In this document: positions 35,295-44,679 of the stretch, one piece after another
Numbering within the stretch: position 1 is the stretch's first letter
Layout: each line of letters starts with the position of its first letter
Source: Acidimicrobiia bacterium
GTDB taxonomy: Bacteria > Actinomycetota > Acidimicrobiia > Acidimicrobiales > Poriferisodalaceae
Assembly (NCBI GenBank): GCA_022820505.1
Contig: JAJEFK010000054.1
Coordinates: 1-64,000 of the forward strand
Direction of reading: 5' to 3'
DNA length: 64,000 nucleotides
Made by a program: the position numbers and the translations under genes
Notes under the pieces: generated by a model
Seen by the model: only the letters and a program-made list of their open reading frames with translations
Databases searched by the model: none
Told to the model about the DNA's origin: nothing

Positions 35295-36086
35295 ATGAGC
35301 ACGCAACCGGCCCACGGTGACGCCACCATCGCGGTGTCCGACGAGCTCGCGGCACGCGACGACATGATCGTGTGCCGCGACGTCGACAAGTGGTTCGGCG
35401 ATTTCCAGGCCTTGAGCGGCATCACCGCGACGATCAAGGAGCAGGAGATCGTCGTTGTGCTGGGGCCGTCCGGATCGGGCAAGAGCACTTGGATCAGATG
35501 CATCAACCGGCTGGAAGCTCACCAGAGCGGTCAGATCATCGTGGACGGCATCGAGCTGACCAACGACCTGCGCAACATCGAGAAGATCCGTTCCGAGGTG
35601 GGCATGGTCTTCCAGCAGTTCAACCTGTTCCCGCACCTGACGGTGATGGACAACATCACGCTGGCCCCGATCTGGGTGCGCCGCAAGTCACGGCCCGAGG
35701 CGGAGGAACTGGCCGAGTCGCTGCTGGAGCGCGTCGGCATTCCCGAGCAAGCGCAGAAATTTCCCGGCCAGCTCTCAGGCGGTCAGCAGCAGCGGGTGGC
35801 GATTGCGCGGGCGTTGGCGATGGAACCGCGCGTGATGCTGTTCGACGAGCCCACCTCGGCGCTTGACCCCGAGATGATCAAGGAAGTGCTCGACGTGATG
35901 GAGGAGCTGGCACGTTCGGGCATGACCATGATGGTTGTGACGCACGAGATGGGCTTCGCGCGTGAGGTGGCTGACCGGATCATCTTCATGGAGGAGGGTG
36001 AGATCGTCGAAGTCGGCACGCCTCACCACTTCTTCACTGAGCCCGCAGAGGAACGCACCAAGCTGTTCTTGAGCCAAGTGCTCTAG
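35295..36086 (+). CDS. aapP: polar amino-acid ABC transporter ATP-binding protein
   Basis: 263 residues. Walker [10 protein letters not shown] near residue 58, Q-loop [18 protein letters not shown] near 100, signature [17 protein letters not shown] near 156 and Walker [15 protein letters not shown] near 180, followed by the switch His in [17 protein letters not shown]. The [18 protein letters not shown] tail is typical of GlnQ/AapP ATPases. The ATG lies after GAGGGGAATC; the frame extends upstream through repeat copy B but has no family character there. It completes aapJQMP. Confidence 0.95.
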   Translation: MSTQPAHGDATIAVSDELAARDDMIVCRDVDKWFGDFQALSGITATIKEQEIVVVLGPSGSGKSTWIRCINRLEAHQSGQIIVDGIELTNDLRNIEKIRSEVGMVFQQFNLFPHLTVMDNITLAPIWVRRKSRPEAEELAESLLERVGIPEQAQKFPGQLSGGQQQRVAIARALAMEPRVMLFDEPTSALDPEMIKEVLDVMEELARSGMTMMVVTHEMGFAREVADRIIFMEEGEIVEVGTPHHFFTEPAEERTKLFLSQVL

Positions 36087-36089
36087 CCG

Positions 36090-36113
36090 CTGCCCCCGCT
36101 GCGCGGGCGGCAG
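36090..36113. terminator. hairpin between convergent aapP and zinc-protein genes
   Basis: CTGCCCCCGC and GCGGGCGGCAG pair over ten bases with one bulged base and a three-base loop, just after the aapP stop and before the convergent stop at 36124. Confidence 0.5.
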
Positions 36114-36123
36114 GACGCCCGAC

Positions 36124-36402
36124 CTAACCCTTGGGTTCGCCGTAGGGCGAGCCGGCTTGCTCGTAGCACTCCGGGTGGTAGTGCTCCACGCGATCCCAAC
36201 GGTTCTTTACGTACACGTTGCAGATGATCTGCTCCGCACGAATACGTGCCCGGAACTTGATGAGCTCATCGCAGACGGCGCAGTAGGCCGAATTGCCAGC
36301 GTCCACGGTCCGTGACACCGCCCTGCTCTTCCACCGCTTGCGTTTGGGTGCAGTGGTTTCCGTTGCAGTTCCCGATGACGACGCCGAGGTGTCCGTAGCC
36401 AT
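36124..36402 (-). CDS. small zinc-finger-like protein of unknown function
   Basis: 92 residues: a basic, Ser/Thr-rich N-terminus with TAPKRKRWKSRAV, then a compact domain with YCAVCDELIKF (Cys-x2-Cys) and HYHPECYEQAG (His-x2-Cys), a likely zinc site of the CxxC...HxxC kind seen in PARP-type or treble-clef fingers. The region between (AEQIICNVYVKNRWDRVE) looks well ordered. The basic tail suggests nucleic-acid contact (inference). A TAGGGT hexamer ends six bases before the ATG. The gene diverges from the HAD gene across a region full of CGCG palindromes. Confidence 0.7.
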   Translation of the reverse strand: MATDTSASSSGTATETTAPKRKRWKSRAVSRTVDAGNSAYCAVCDELIKFRARIRAEQIICNVYVKNRWDRVEHYHPECYEQAGSPYGEPKG

Positions 36403-36408
36403 GGCGGG

Positions 36409-36414
36409 ACCCTA
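36409..36414 (-). promoter_or_regulatory. leaderless-type -10 hexamer for the zinc-protein gene
   Basis: TAGGGT on the minus strand, six bases before the ATG at 36402. Confidence 0.5.
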
Positions 36415-36443
36415 GCGAACGCTCGCGCGCTACAGGTGGATAT

Positions 36444-36513
36444 TCGCGCGATACGCGCGATTTCTTCCGCGTTGCGCGCGAATTATGACCCAACGGTCGC
36501 GCGATATGCGCGT
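36444..36513. promoter_or_regulatory. cluster of CGCG palindromes, candidate operators
   Basis: TCGCGCGATACGCGCGA (36444-36460) is a perfect 7-3-7 palindrome; TCGCGCGATATGCGCGT (36497-36513) is a near copy centred 53 bases away, and TTGCGCGCGAA (36472-36482) lies midway. They sit between the divergent zinc-protein and HAD genes and could bind one dimeric regulator. Confidence 0.5.
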
Positions 36514-36540
36514 TGCAGTGACGACGAGTCGCCTCGTGGA

Positions 36541-36546
36541 TAGCGT
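36541..36546 (+). promoter_or_regulatory. leaderless-type -10 hexamer for the HAD gene
   Basis: TAGCGT, eight bases before the GTG at 36555; supports that start over internal ones. Confidence 0.5.
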
Positions 36547-36554
36547 GCCGGTTC

Positions 36555-37268
36555 GTGTCCGAGGGCCCGTCCAGCACCGCCGATCCATCGCCTCGCGCTG
36601 GAGGCAACAGCCAATCCGCCACGGCGACCGTGAACGCCGTGCTGTTCGACTTCGGCGGTGTCATCACCGAGAGCCCGTTCGAAGCGTTCAACCGCTACGA
36701 AGATCGCATCGGTGTGCCGCCCGACACGATCCGGCAGATCAATGCCACCAATCCCGACACCAATGCGTGGGCGCGACTGGAGCGCAGCGAAGTCAGCGTC
36801 GACGAGTTCGCGGAGCTGTTCGAAGCCGAAGCTGCCGACCGGGGACACGAGATGTCCGGCGCGCAGGTGCTGGCGTGCCTCAGCGGCGGGCTGCGCCCGC
36901 GGATGGTGCGCGCACTGGAGATCCTTGCGGCGCGCCTGCCGGTGGGCTGCATCACCAACAACGTGAGAACCGGCCACGGCGCCGGCATGTCCCGGGATGG
37001 GCGCACTGCTGCGGCAGTGGCGGAGGTGATGAAGCTGTTCGGCGTGGTGATCGAGTCGTCGGTAGTGGGCCTGCGCAAGCCCGATCCGCGCATCTACGAG
37101 CTGGCCTGTGACCGGCTCGGCATCGACCCGGCCCGCACGGCATATCTCGACGACCTCGGCATCAACTGCAAACCGGCTGCAGCAATGGGCATGGCGGCCA
37201 TCAAGGTGACAGATCCGGACCAGGCCCTGCGAGAGCTGGAAGCGCTTGTCGGCTTCGAGCTGCAATAG
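36555..37268 (+). CDS. HAD-IA family hydrolase
   Basis: 237 residues. The HAD core shows motif I in AVLFDFGGVITESPF (Asp nucleophile and a Gly where the second Asp often lies), motif II as GCITNNVR near residue 132, the Lys of VVGLRKPDPRIYELAC near 175 and motif IV AYLDDLGINCKPA near 198. The FGGVI form is found in epoxide-hydrolase N-terminal and ACAD10-like phosphatases, so the replaced second Asp is a family trait rather than a loss. The substrate is unknown. The first 25 residues before the core are disordered; the GTG start is supported by the hexamer upstream. Confidence 0.85.
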   Translation: MSEGPSSTADPSPRAGGNSQSATATVNAVLFDFGGVITESPFEAFNRYEDRIGVPPDTIRQINATNPDTNAWARLERSEVSVDEFAELFEAEAADRGHEMSGAQVLACLSGGLRPRMVRALEILAARLPVGCITNNVRTGHGAGMSRDGRTAAAVAEVMKLFGVVIESSVVGLRKPDPRIYELACDRLGIDPARTAYLDDLGINCKPAAAMGMAAIKVTDPDQALRELEALVGFELQ

Positions 37269-37303
37269 CCGGCAACCCGTGACCTCGTGACGGCGATGCA
37301 CTG

Positions 37304-38998
<1,695 letters not shown>

Positions 38999-39008
38999 TT
39001 TCGGCAGT

Positions 39009-39014
39009 TAGCGT
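39009..39014 (+). promoter_or_regulatory. leaderless-type -10 hexamer for xthA
   Basis: TAGCGT, seven bases before the GTG at 39022. Confidence 0.5.
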
Positions 39015-39021
39015 CCGTGGC

Positions 39022-39795
39022 GTGCGGATCGCCACGTGGAATGTCAACAGCCTGAACGCCAGGCAGGAACGGGTCGACGAGTGGCTCGACTACGCCGAGC
39101 CCGACGTGCTGCTGCTGCAGGAGACGAAGATGTCCGACGAGCAGTTCCCGCACCTGCACTTCGAGGCGCAGGGCTATGCCTCAGTGCATCACGGCGAAGG
39201 CCGCTGGAACGGCGTGGCCATCCTGTCGAGCGTTGGCATCGACGATCCGGTCGCCGGCTTCGCCGACGGCCGTGAGCCCGACCCGGACGCTCGGATCATC
39301 TCGGCCCGCTGCGGCGGCGTCACGGTGAGCTCGGTCTATGTGCCCAACGGCCGCGCGGTCGACCACGAGCACTACCGCTACAAGCTGGACTGGCTGGGAC
39401 GCCTGCGTGCTCACCTCGAGGCCACGTGCGATCCCGCCGAGCCGGTGCTGGTCGGCGGCGACTTCAACGTGTGCCCCGACGACCGGGACGTGTGGGACCC
39501 CGACAACCCTGAACCGCGCACGCACGTCACCGATCCGGAGCGAGATGCCATCGCCGAGGTGTGCGATTGGGGGCTGGCCGACATCTTTCGCGAGCACTAC
39601 GACGCCGACGGCTTGTACAGCTGGTGGGATTACAGGGACGGCGCGTTCTACAAGCGTCACGGCCTGCGCATCGATCTGCTGCTGGGCACCGAGCCAGTGG
39701 TCGCGGCCACGCAGTTCTGCCTCATCGACCGCAACGCTCGCAAGGGCACCAAGCCCTCGGACCACACGCCGGTATTCGCTGATCTCGCGATCTGA
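39022..39795 (+). CDS. xthA: exodeoxyribonuclease III / AP endonuclease
   Basis: 257 residues of the endonuclease/exonuclease/phosphatase fold. Motifs: MRIATWNVNSLNARQERV (Asn), LLLQETKMSDEQFP (metal-binding Glu), SVYVPNGRAVDHEHYRYKLDW (Tyr), VLVGGDFNVCPDDRDVWD (Asp-x-Asn) and KPSDHTPVFADL (catalytic Asp-His) at the C-terminus. It repairs abasic sites in base-excision repair. The GTG start follows a leaderless-type hexamer. Converges with the UvrD-like helicase gene, five bases apart. Confidence 0.95.
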   Translation: MRIATWNVNSLNARQERVDEWLDYAEPDVLLLQETKMSDEQFPHLHFEAQGYASVHHGEGRWNGVAILSSVGIDDPVAGFADGREPDPDARIISARCGGVTVSSVYVPNGRAVDHEHYRYKLDWLGRLRAHLEATCDPAEPVLVGGDFNVCPDDRDVWDPDNPEPRTHVTDPERDAIAEVCDWGLADIFREHYDADGLYSWWDYRDGAFYKRHGLRIDLLLGTEPVVAATQFCLIDRNARKGTKPSDHTPVFADLAI

Positions 39796-39800
39796 TCCGC

Positions 39801-41696
39801 TCAGCGCTCGCTTGAGTTGTCGAGAACGGCTCGGGCGGCGGCGAGCCGGGAGGCAGCGTCGTCTGGTGACAGCGGTGGGGGCTCGGCGGTGGCGGCTGCG
39901 ATCTGTGCCAACCAAGGTGAGGGGTTGCGAGACCCGTCTGCCGCGCCAGACCCAGATCGGTGCCGTGCCCAGGTGAGATGCAGCGTGCGGGCGGCCCGCG
40001 AGACTGCGACGTAGAACAGCCGCCGTTCCTCGGGATCATCGCGGCGCAGTGGCACCAGGCCCTCCTCCACACCGGCGATCACGACGTGATGCCACTGCAG
40101 GCCCTTCGCCGCATGAAACGTCGCCAGTGTCACGGCCCCGTCTCGCATATCGAAGCGGACGCCCGAATGGTCGCTGTCGAACAGGTCTGCGGTGAGTTCG
40201 CGGTCGCTGGCCGACAGCAAGCTGACCCACGTAGCGAAGCCCTCTCCGGTAGGGCCGCTGCGACTGAACGTGCGGCCCGATGTACGGGACATCTCGGTGA
40301 GATAGGCGTCGGCGAGGTCGAGCACTCGCGCCAGCGCCGGCTCGGATGCATCGCCTGGCTCGGCATCCTGCACGTCTGCTCGCATGTCGGAGACTGCTGT
40401 CGAGAACCGATCACCGGTTGTGCGGAGGCGCTCCAGCACCTGCCGGGTGGCGGGCAGTTGCAGGAATGGGCTTCGCTGCCCGCTGAGGCGACAGGGGATG
40501 CCGCGAGCGTCGAGCACGGCGGCGATGTCAGAGAGTTGGGCATTCGTGCGGGCGAGGACTCCGAACGAATCCCAGCGCACGCCGCCGACATGACGATCGG
40601 CGATCCATCTGGCGATGCCGGCGGCTTCTGCCACAGCATCGTCGAACGCCGTCACGGTTGGCGAGGGACCGGTCTCGTGAGGTCGTGCCGGCGACTGTGC
40701 CGTTCTGCCGATGTGTGCAGCGACCGGCTCGGAGTTGGCGTTCATGACGGCCTGCGCGGCGGTGACCAGCGAGGGGTGGCTGCGGTAGTTGAGCTCGAGC
40801 CGGACGACCTGCGCCCCTGCGAAACGGCGCTCGAACTCGGCGATATACCGGCTGTCGGCACCGTTCCATCCGTAGATCGCCTGGTCGGCATCGCCGACGG
40901 CGCAGATGTCGGCGCCGCCGCTGTGCACCGCTTCAGCACCTCCGATCCACTCCTGCAGCAAGTTCCACTGCAGCCGGTTGAGATCCTGGAACTCGTCGAC
41001 GAAGAAATGCCGGTGCAGCCAGCGCCGCGCCGCAGCGAAGTGCTCGTCGGCGCGCATCAGGCGCGTGCATTCGGCGAGCAGATCGTCGAAATCAAGCAGC
41101 CGGCGGCGCGACTTGAGGCGTTCGAAGCGGTCGTAGAGCTCAGCTGCTGCCTCCGCGGCGGCGGGCCCGAGCCGCCGCAGCGCCGGTCCGTCGCGGTAGT
41201 CGGCAACCGACAGGTCGTTCGCCTTCGCCCAGTCGATCTCGCGCAGCGCCCTGGCGACAGTGATCGGCGGCCTCGCACCGTAGGCACGCTGGAGGTGCTC
41301 CGAGAGCTCGCCGCTGAGCGTCGCTCGGTTCGGCAGGATCTTGCGCACTGCCCGGCCGCGGTCTGCGTCGTGCTGCCGCACGTGGGCAAGGGCGATCGAG
41401 TGAAACGTGCCGATCGGACCCATGTCGTGGATGTCCAGCTTCTGGAGCCTCGACCAGAGTTGCCGTGCCGCGCGGCGAGTGAATGTCACTGCCACTGCGT
41501 GCTGTGCCTGCATCGACTCGGTAGCAGCTCGCCACGCGATTCGTTGCGTGAGCACACGGGTCTTGCCGCTTCCCGGGCCGGCCACCACTAACAGCGCCGC
41601 AGCTGGGGAGCGGACCGCGGCACGCTGGGCAGAATCGAGTCCGTCGTCGGGCGGGAGAACCTCACCCGGATCGGTTGCGGGCGCCGCATCGCTCAC
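39801..41696 (-). CDS. UvrD/PcrA-like superfamily I DNA helicase
   Basis: 631 residues. SF1A motifs: Q motif LDSAQRAAV, Walker A VVAGPGSGKTRVL near 40, motif Ia AVTFTRRAARQL, motif II FFVDEFQDLNRLQWNLL near 225 (DE-x-QD), motif III AVGDADQAIYGWNGAD, motif IV VVRLELNYRSHP, motif V VTLATFHAAKGLQWHHV and motif VI LFYVAVSRAARTLHL. It translocates 3' to 5' on DNA. It is shorter than UvrD2, with no HRDC visible at the C-terminus. The GTG start has a TAGCTT hexamer six bases upstream, back-to-back with the BtuF-like gene promoter. Confidence 0.92.
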   Translation of the reverse strand: MSDAAPATDPGEVLPPDDGLDSAQRAAVRSPAAALLVVAGPGSGKTRVLTQRIAWRAATESMQAQHAVAVTFTRRAARQLWSRLQKLDIHDMGPIGTFHSIALAHVRQHDADRGRAVRKILPNRATLSGELSEHLQRAYGARPPITVARALREIDWAKANDLSVADYRDGPALRRLGPAAAEAAAELYDRFERLKSRRRLLDFDDLLAECTRLMRADEHFAAARRWLHRHFFVDEFQDLNRLQWNLLQEWIGGAEAVHSGGADICAVGDADQAIYGWNGADSRYIAEFERRFAGAQVVRLELNYRSHPSLVTAAQAVMNANSEPVAAHIGRTAQSPARPHETGPSPTVTAFDDAVAEAAGIARWIADRHVGGVRWDSFGVLARTNAQLSDIAAVLDARGIPCRLSGQRSPFLQLPATRQVLERLRTTGDRFSTAVSDMRADVQDAEPGDASEPALARVLDLADAYLTEMSRTSGRTFSRSGPTGEGFATWVSLLSASDRELTADLFDSDHSGVRFDMRDGAVTLATFHAAKGLQWHHVVIAGVEEGLVPLRRDDPEERRLFYVAVSRAARTLHLTWARHRSGSGAADGSRNPSPWLAQIAAATAEPPPLSPDDAASRLAAARAVLDNSSER

Positions 41697-41702
41697 GGGG
41701 CG

Positions 41703-41708
41703 AAGCTA
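41703..41708 (-). promoter_or_regulatory. leaderless-type -10 hexamer for the helicase gene
   Basis: TAGCTT on the minus strand, six bases before the GTG at 41696. Confidence 0.5.
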
Positions 41709-41728
41709 GACCGAACCTGGACCTTCGT

Positions 41729-41734
41729 TAGCCT
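41729..41734 (+). promoter_or_regulatory. leaderless-type -10 hexamer for the BtuF-like gene
   Basis: TAGCCT, seven bases before the GTG at 41742. Confidence 0.5.
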
Positions 41735-41741
41735 GCTGCCG

Positions 41742-42515
41742 GTGCGAGTCATCAGCCTCGTTCCGAGCGTCACGGAGACACTGGCTGCTTGGGGCGCAGA
41801 CCCGATCGCGTGCACGCGCTTCTGCGAGCGACCCGATCTCGAACATGTCGGCGGCACCAAGAACCCCGACATCGGGGCCATCGCCGATCTGCGACCCGAC
41901 CTCGTGGTCGCAGATCGCGAAGAGAACCGCAAAGAGGACCATGAAGCGCTGATTGCCCGCGGCATCGAGGTCGAAGCGTTGCACATCGCGTCGCTAGACC
42001 ATGTGGTGCCGGAACTGGCTCGGCTGGCCAGACGAGTCGGTGTCGACTGGCAGCCAGAACCGCTGCCGGAGCGCTCGGAGCTGCCGCCACTGCGTCATCC
42101 CGGCGGCGGGGACAGCGGAGGGCAGCCCGTGCGCGTGTTCGTGCCGATCTGGCGACGGCCGTACATGACCGTCGGTGCCGCCACGTACGGCGTTTCCCTG
42201 CTGGAGTACTGCGGCGTGCAGGTGACGTTCGCCGACCGGGCTGGGCCATACCCCACCCTGAGTGAGGAGGATCTGCGCAGCGAGCCAATCGATCTGGTCC
42301 TCGCTCCCACCGAGCCGTACGAGTGGCACCGCCGCAATCTTGACGAGCTCGACGCGTATGGCCCGGTCCATCTCATCGACGGTCAGGACCTGTTCTGGTG
42401 GGGGACACGCACGCCCGCCGCCGTCCGGCGCGTTGCGAACGGCATCGCGCGAGCGCTGGGGGGACCGGCACCGCCGGCAGGCCCGGCCGGGGAGGCTCGT
42501 GCCGGCGCGCAGTAG
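41742..42515 (+). CDS. BtuF-like helical-backbone metal/cobalamin-binding protein, no signal peptide
   Basis: 257 residues with the cobalamin-binding protein pattern: [20 protein letters not shown] at the very N-terminus, [27 protein letters not shown] (split near 36-62) and LHIASLDHV. Bacterial BtuF is periplasmic, but here the fold begins at residue 2 and a leaderless-type promoter fixes the GTG, so the protein appears cytosolic. No BtuC or BtuD genes are adjacent. Cytosolic relatives are known in many genomes without a defined role. The C-terminus ends in a Pro/Ala/Gly tail. Confidence 0.85.
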   Translation: MRVISLVPSVTETLAAWGADPIACTRFCERPDLEHVGGTKNPDIGAIADLRPDLVVADREENRKEDHEALIARGIEVEALHIASLDHVVPELARLARRVGVDWQPEPLPERSELPPLRHPGGGDSGGQPVRVFVPIWRRPYMTVGAATYGVSLLEYCGVQVTFADRAGPYPTLSEEDLRSEPIDLVLAPTEPYEWHRRNLDELDAYGPVHLIDGQDLFWWGTRTPAAVRRVANGIARALGGPAPPAGPAGEARAGAQ

Positions 42516-42564
42516 CGTTGCCTGCGGATCAACCGCCGGGGAAACCACGAGATCGGGAGTGACG

Positions 42565-43716
42565 ATGGGCACAGGACCGCTGGCAGGCGTTCGCATCATC
42601 GAGTTGCAGGGCATCGGCCCCGGGCCGTTCTGCGGGATGATGCTTTCGGACATGGGGGCGGAGGTCATCCGCATCGACCGCGCCGCCAGAGTGCGCGACC
42701 GCGACCCCGACACCCCGCCGATCGATGTGCTCGCCCGTGGTCGCTCGTCGATCGGCCTGGACCTCAAGAACTCCGACGGGATCGAGGCACTGTTGCGTTT
42801 GGTCGAACGTTCCGACGCGCTCATCGAGGGATTCCGGCCCGGCGTGATGGAGCGGCTCGGCATCGGACCCGACGAGTGTCTGGCACGCAACCCGCAACTC
42901 GTCTACGGCCGCATGACGGGCTGGGGTCAGGAGGGCCCGTACCACATGGGTGCCGGGCACGACATCAACTACATCGCGCTGGCCGGCGCACTCGATCCCA
43001 TTGGCCGCAAGGGAGAGCCGCCGATCGCGCCGCTGAACCTCGTGGGCGACTTCGGCGGCGGCGGCATGCTGCTGGCCTTCGGCGTGGCCTGCGCCCTGTT
43101 CGAATCGCAGCGCTCCGGCCAGGGCCAGGTGATCGACGCAGCCATGGTCGACGGTGCCGCAACGCTCATGGCGATGTTCCATTCCATGCGGGCGCTTGGG
43201 GTCTGGAACGACGAGCGCGGCACCAACCTGCTCGATACCGGCAGCCACTTCTACGACGTGTACCAGTGCGCCGACGGCAACTACATCTCGGTCGGATCGA
43301 TCGAGCCTCAGTTCTACGCCGAACTGCTGCGACTCACCGGCCTCGACGAGGATCCTGAGTTCGCCAAGCAGCACTCGCGCAGCCGCTGGCCGCACCAGAA
43401 GGACCGCATCGCGGAGGTATTCAGATCGAAAACCCGCGACGAGTGGTGCGAGATCATGGACGCCACCGACGTGTGCTTCGCACCGGTGCTGACGTTGGCC
43501 GAAGCTCCCCAGCATGCGCACAACATCCACCGCGACGTGTTCTGCGAGGTGGCCGGTGTGATCCAGCCGAGCCCGTCGCCCCGCTTCAGCCGCACGGTCC
43601 AGGCCGTTCAAGGACCGCCCGCGCACCCCGGCCAGCACACGGACGACGTGCTGGCCATCGCCGGTTACGACCCCGACGACATCGCAAAGCTGCGCGACAC
43701 CGGTGCCGTCGCCTGA
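42565..43716 (+). CDS. alpha-methylacyl-CoA racemase-like class III CoA-transferase
   Basis: 383 residues. The N-terminus [35 protein letters not shown] (split) and the [17 protein letters not shown] motif near residue 130 are the hallmark of AMACR/mycobacterial MCR; the His-Asp pair and the Asp of [17 protein letters not shown] are the catalytic acid-base residues. The enzyme epimerises 2-methylacyl-CoA esters so that branched chains and sterol side chains can enter beta-oxidation. A GGGAGTGACG site precedes the ATG. Repeat copy C begins directly after its stop codon. Confidence 0.92.
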   Translation: MGTGPLAGVRIIELQGIGPGPFCGMMLSDMGAEVIRIDRAARVRDRDPDTPPIDVLARGRSSIGLDLKNSDGIEALLRLVERSDALIEGFRPGVMERLGIGPDECLARNPQLVYGRMTGWGQEGPYHMGAGHDINYIALAGALDPIGRKGEPPIAPLNLVGDFGGGGMLLAFGVACALFESQRSGQGQVIDAAMVDGAATLMAMFHSMRALGVWNDERGTNLLDTGSHFYDVYQCADGNYISVGSIEPQFYAELLRLTGLDEDPEFAKQHSRSRWPHQKDRIAEVFRSKTRDEWCEIMDATDVCFAPVLTLAEAPQHAHNIHRDVFCEVAGVIQPSPSPRFSRTVQAVQGPPAHPGQHTDDVLAIAGYDPDDIAKLRDTGAVA

Positions 43717-43789
43717 GAGGCTGAGCCGAATGGCGAAGCCGTGGCCCGAGCGGCCCGTGAGCGGAGCGAACAAGAGCGGGAAACAATAG
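43717..43789 (+). repeat. intergenic repeat, copy C
   Basis: The core at 43732-43784 matches copies A and B; the left flank GAGAGGCTGAGCCG matches copy A. The element fills the whole gap between the racemase stop and the GTG of the DUF4145 gene. Confidence 0.8.
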
Positions 43790-44266
43790 GTGACGCAACG
43801 AGAAGGTCGTGCTTTGAGCGCATTCTCTGACACTGGAGCCGACGCTGCGGGACCGGCCAGCGCCGGCGAGCAGGATGGCCGGGAGCCGAGCGACGCACCT
43901 CCGGGGCTCGATCGCAAGCTCGTGCCGCTGTATGCCGAAGCTGTCGCCGTCGCCGACGTGTCTCCGGCGAGTGCCTGCGCGCTGGCCCGCCTGTTGCTGC
44001 GCAGCCTCATCCAATCTCAGGGACTTCGGGGCCGTCACATCGTGCGCGACATCGGCGAGTTGGTTTCCGCCGGGGCACCGGTCGGGCTCCTGCGAGCGCT
44101 CGATGTCATGAAGCTCAGCGACACCGAAGCACGGCGTCCTGGCGAACTGAACCTCGCCAATGGCCACGGCGACGCCCAGAACCTGCTGATGTTCATTCAC
44201 CTGTTCACCCAGCACGTCTCGCCGCCGCAGCAGCGAGACCATCAGGCACCGTCGCCGCCTCAGTGA
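43790..44266 (+). CDS. DUF4145-like protein
   Basis: 158 residues from a GTG abutting repeat copy C; an in-frame TTG at 43814 is an alternative. After a disordered acidic N-terminus, the segment LYAEAVAVADVSPASACALARLLLRSLIQ (split near 44-72), then RDIGELVSAGAP, ALDVMKLSDTEARRPGEL and a final LLMFIHLFTQHV helix follow the helical layout of DUF4145, a domain found in restriction or nuclease contexts as well as alone. Here it stands alone; the usual conserved His before PGEL is Arg. Overlaps the next gene by four bases (GTGA). Function unknown. Confidence 0.65.
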   Translation: MTQREGRALSAFSDTGADAAGPASAGEQDGREPSDAPPGLDRKLVPLYAEAVAVADVSPASACALARLLLRSLIQSQGLRGRHIVRDIGELVSAGAPVGLLRALDVMKLSDTEARRPGELNLANGHGDAQNLLMFIHLFTQHVSPPQQRDHQAPSPPQ

Positions 44267-44634
44267 GCGCTGACGTCTGGGCGACGATCCATACGGCGCT
44301 GGGCTGGGCGATGGTGCTGTCGAACGGAGCGGCCGGGCTGTGGGCGCTCGGGGCGAGGCGATGGGCAACGCTGCGCCACCGCAGCCTGTGGTGGCTCTTG
44401 GGCGGCGCATGGGTATTGGTGTTCGTACAGCTCACCTCGGGAGTCATCCTGATGCGAGCTGCCGCGGTCGACGCCCCGGCATTCCATGTCTTCTACGGGG
44501 TCTGCTGCGCGGTCGCAGTCCTCTTTGTCTACGCCTACCGGCAGCAGCTGCAACATCGTCGTTACGAGTTGTTCGGCTTCGGTGCGCTGTTCATCATGGG
44601 GCTCGCCATCCGAGCCATGTTCCTGGGCGGCTGA
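44263..44634 (+). CDS. small four-helix membrane protein
   Basis: 123 residues with four hydrophobic helices (ALGWAMVLSNGAAGLWALGA, LWWLLGGAWVLVFVQLTSGV, AFHVFYGVCCAVAVLFVYAY and LFGFGALFIMGLAIRAMFLG). The single His in AFHVFYG and the small helix-bundle architecture recall haem- or quinone-linked membrane proteins, but no family is recognised with certainty. The GTG overlaps the previous stop, so translation is coupled to the DUF4145 gene. Confidence 0.7.
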   Translation: MSADVWATIHTALGWAMVLSNGAAGLWALGARRWATLRHRSLWWLLGGAWVLVFVQLTSGVILMRAAAVDAPAFHVFYGVCCAVAVLFVYAYRQQLQHRRYELFGFGALFIMGLAIRAMFLGG

Positions 44635-44641
44635 CGATGCT

Positions 44642-44664
44642 GGCGCACCCGCAGCGGGCGCGCC
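44642..44664. terminator. hairpin between convergent membrane-protein and PEPCK genes
   Basis: GGCGC-A-CCCG, loop CAG, CGGG-C-GCGCC: nine pairs with one mismatch, in the 45-base gap between convergent stops. Confidence 0.5.
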
Positions 44665-44679
44665 GTTCAGCGCAGCCGG

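Noticed and set aside
43790-44266. HEPN toxin of a toxin-antitoxin pair (DUF4145 gene with membrane partner)
   Set aside because: No catalytic R-x4-6-H motif is visible and the partner is a four-helix membrane protein, not an antitoxin type.
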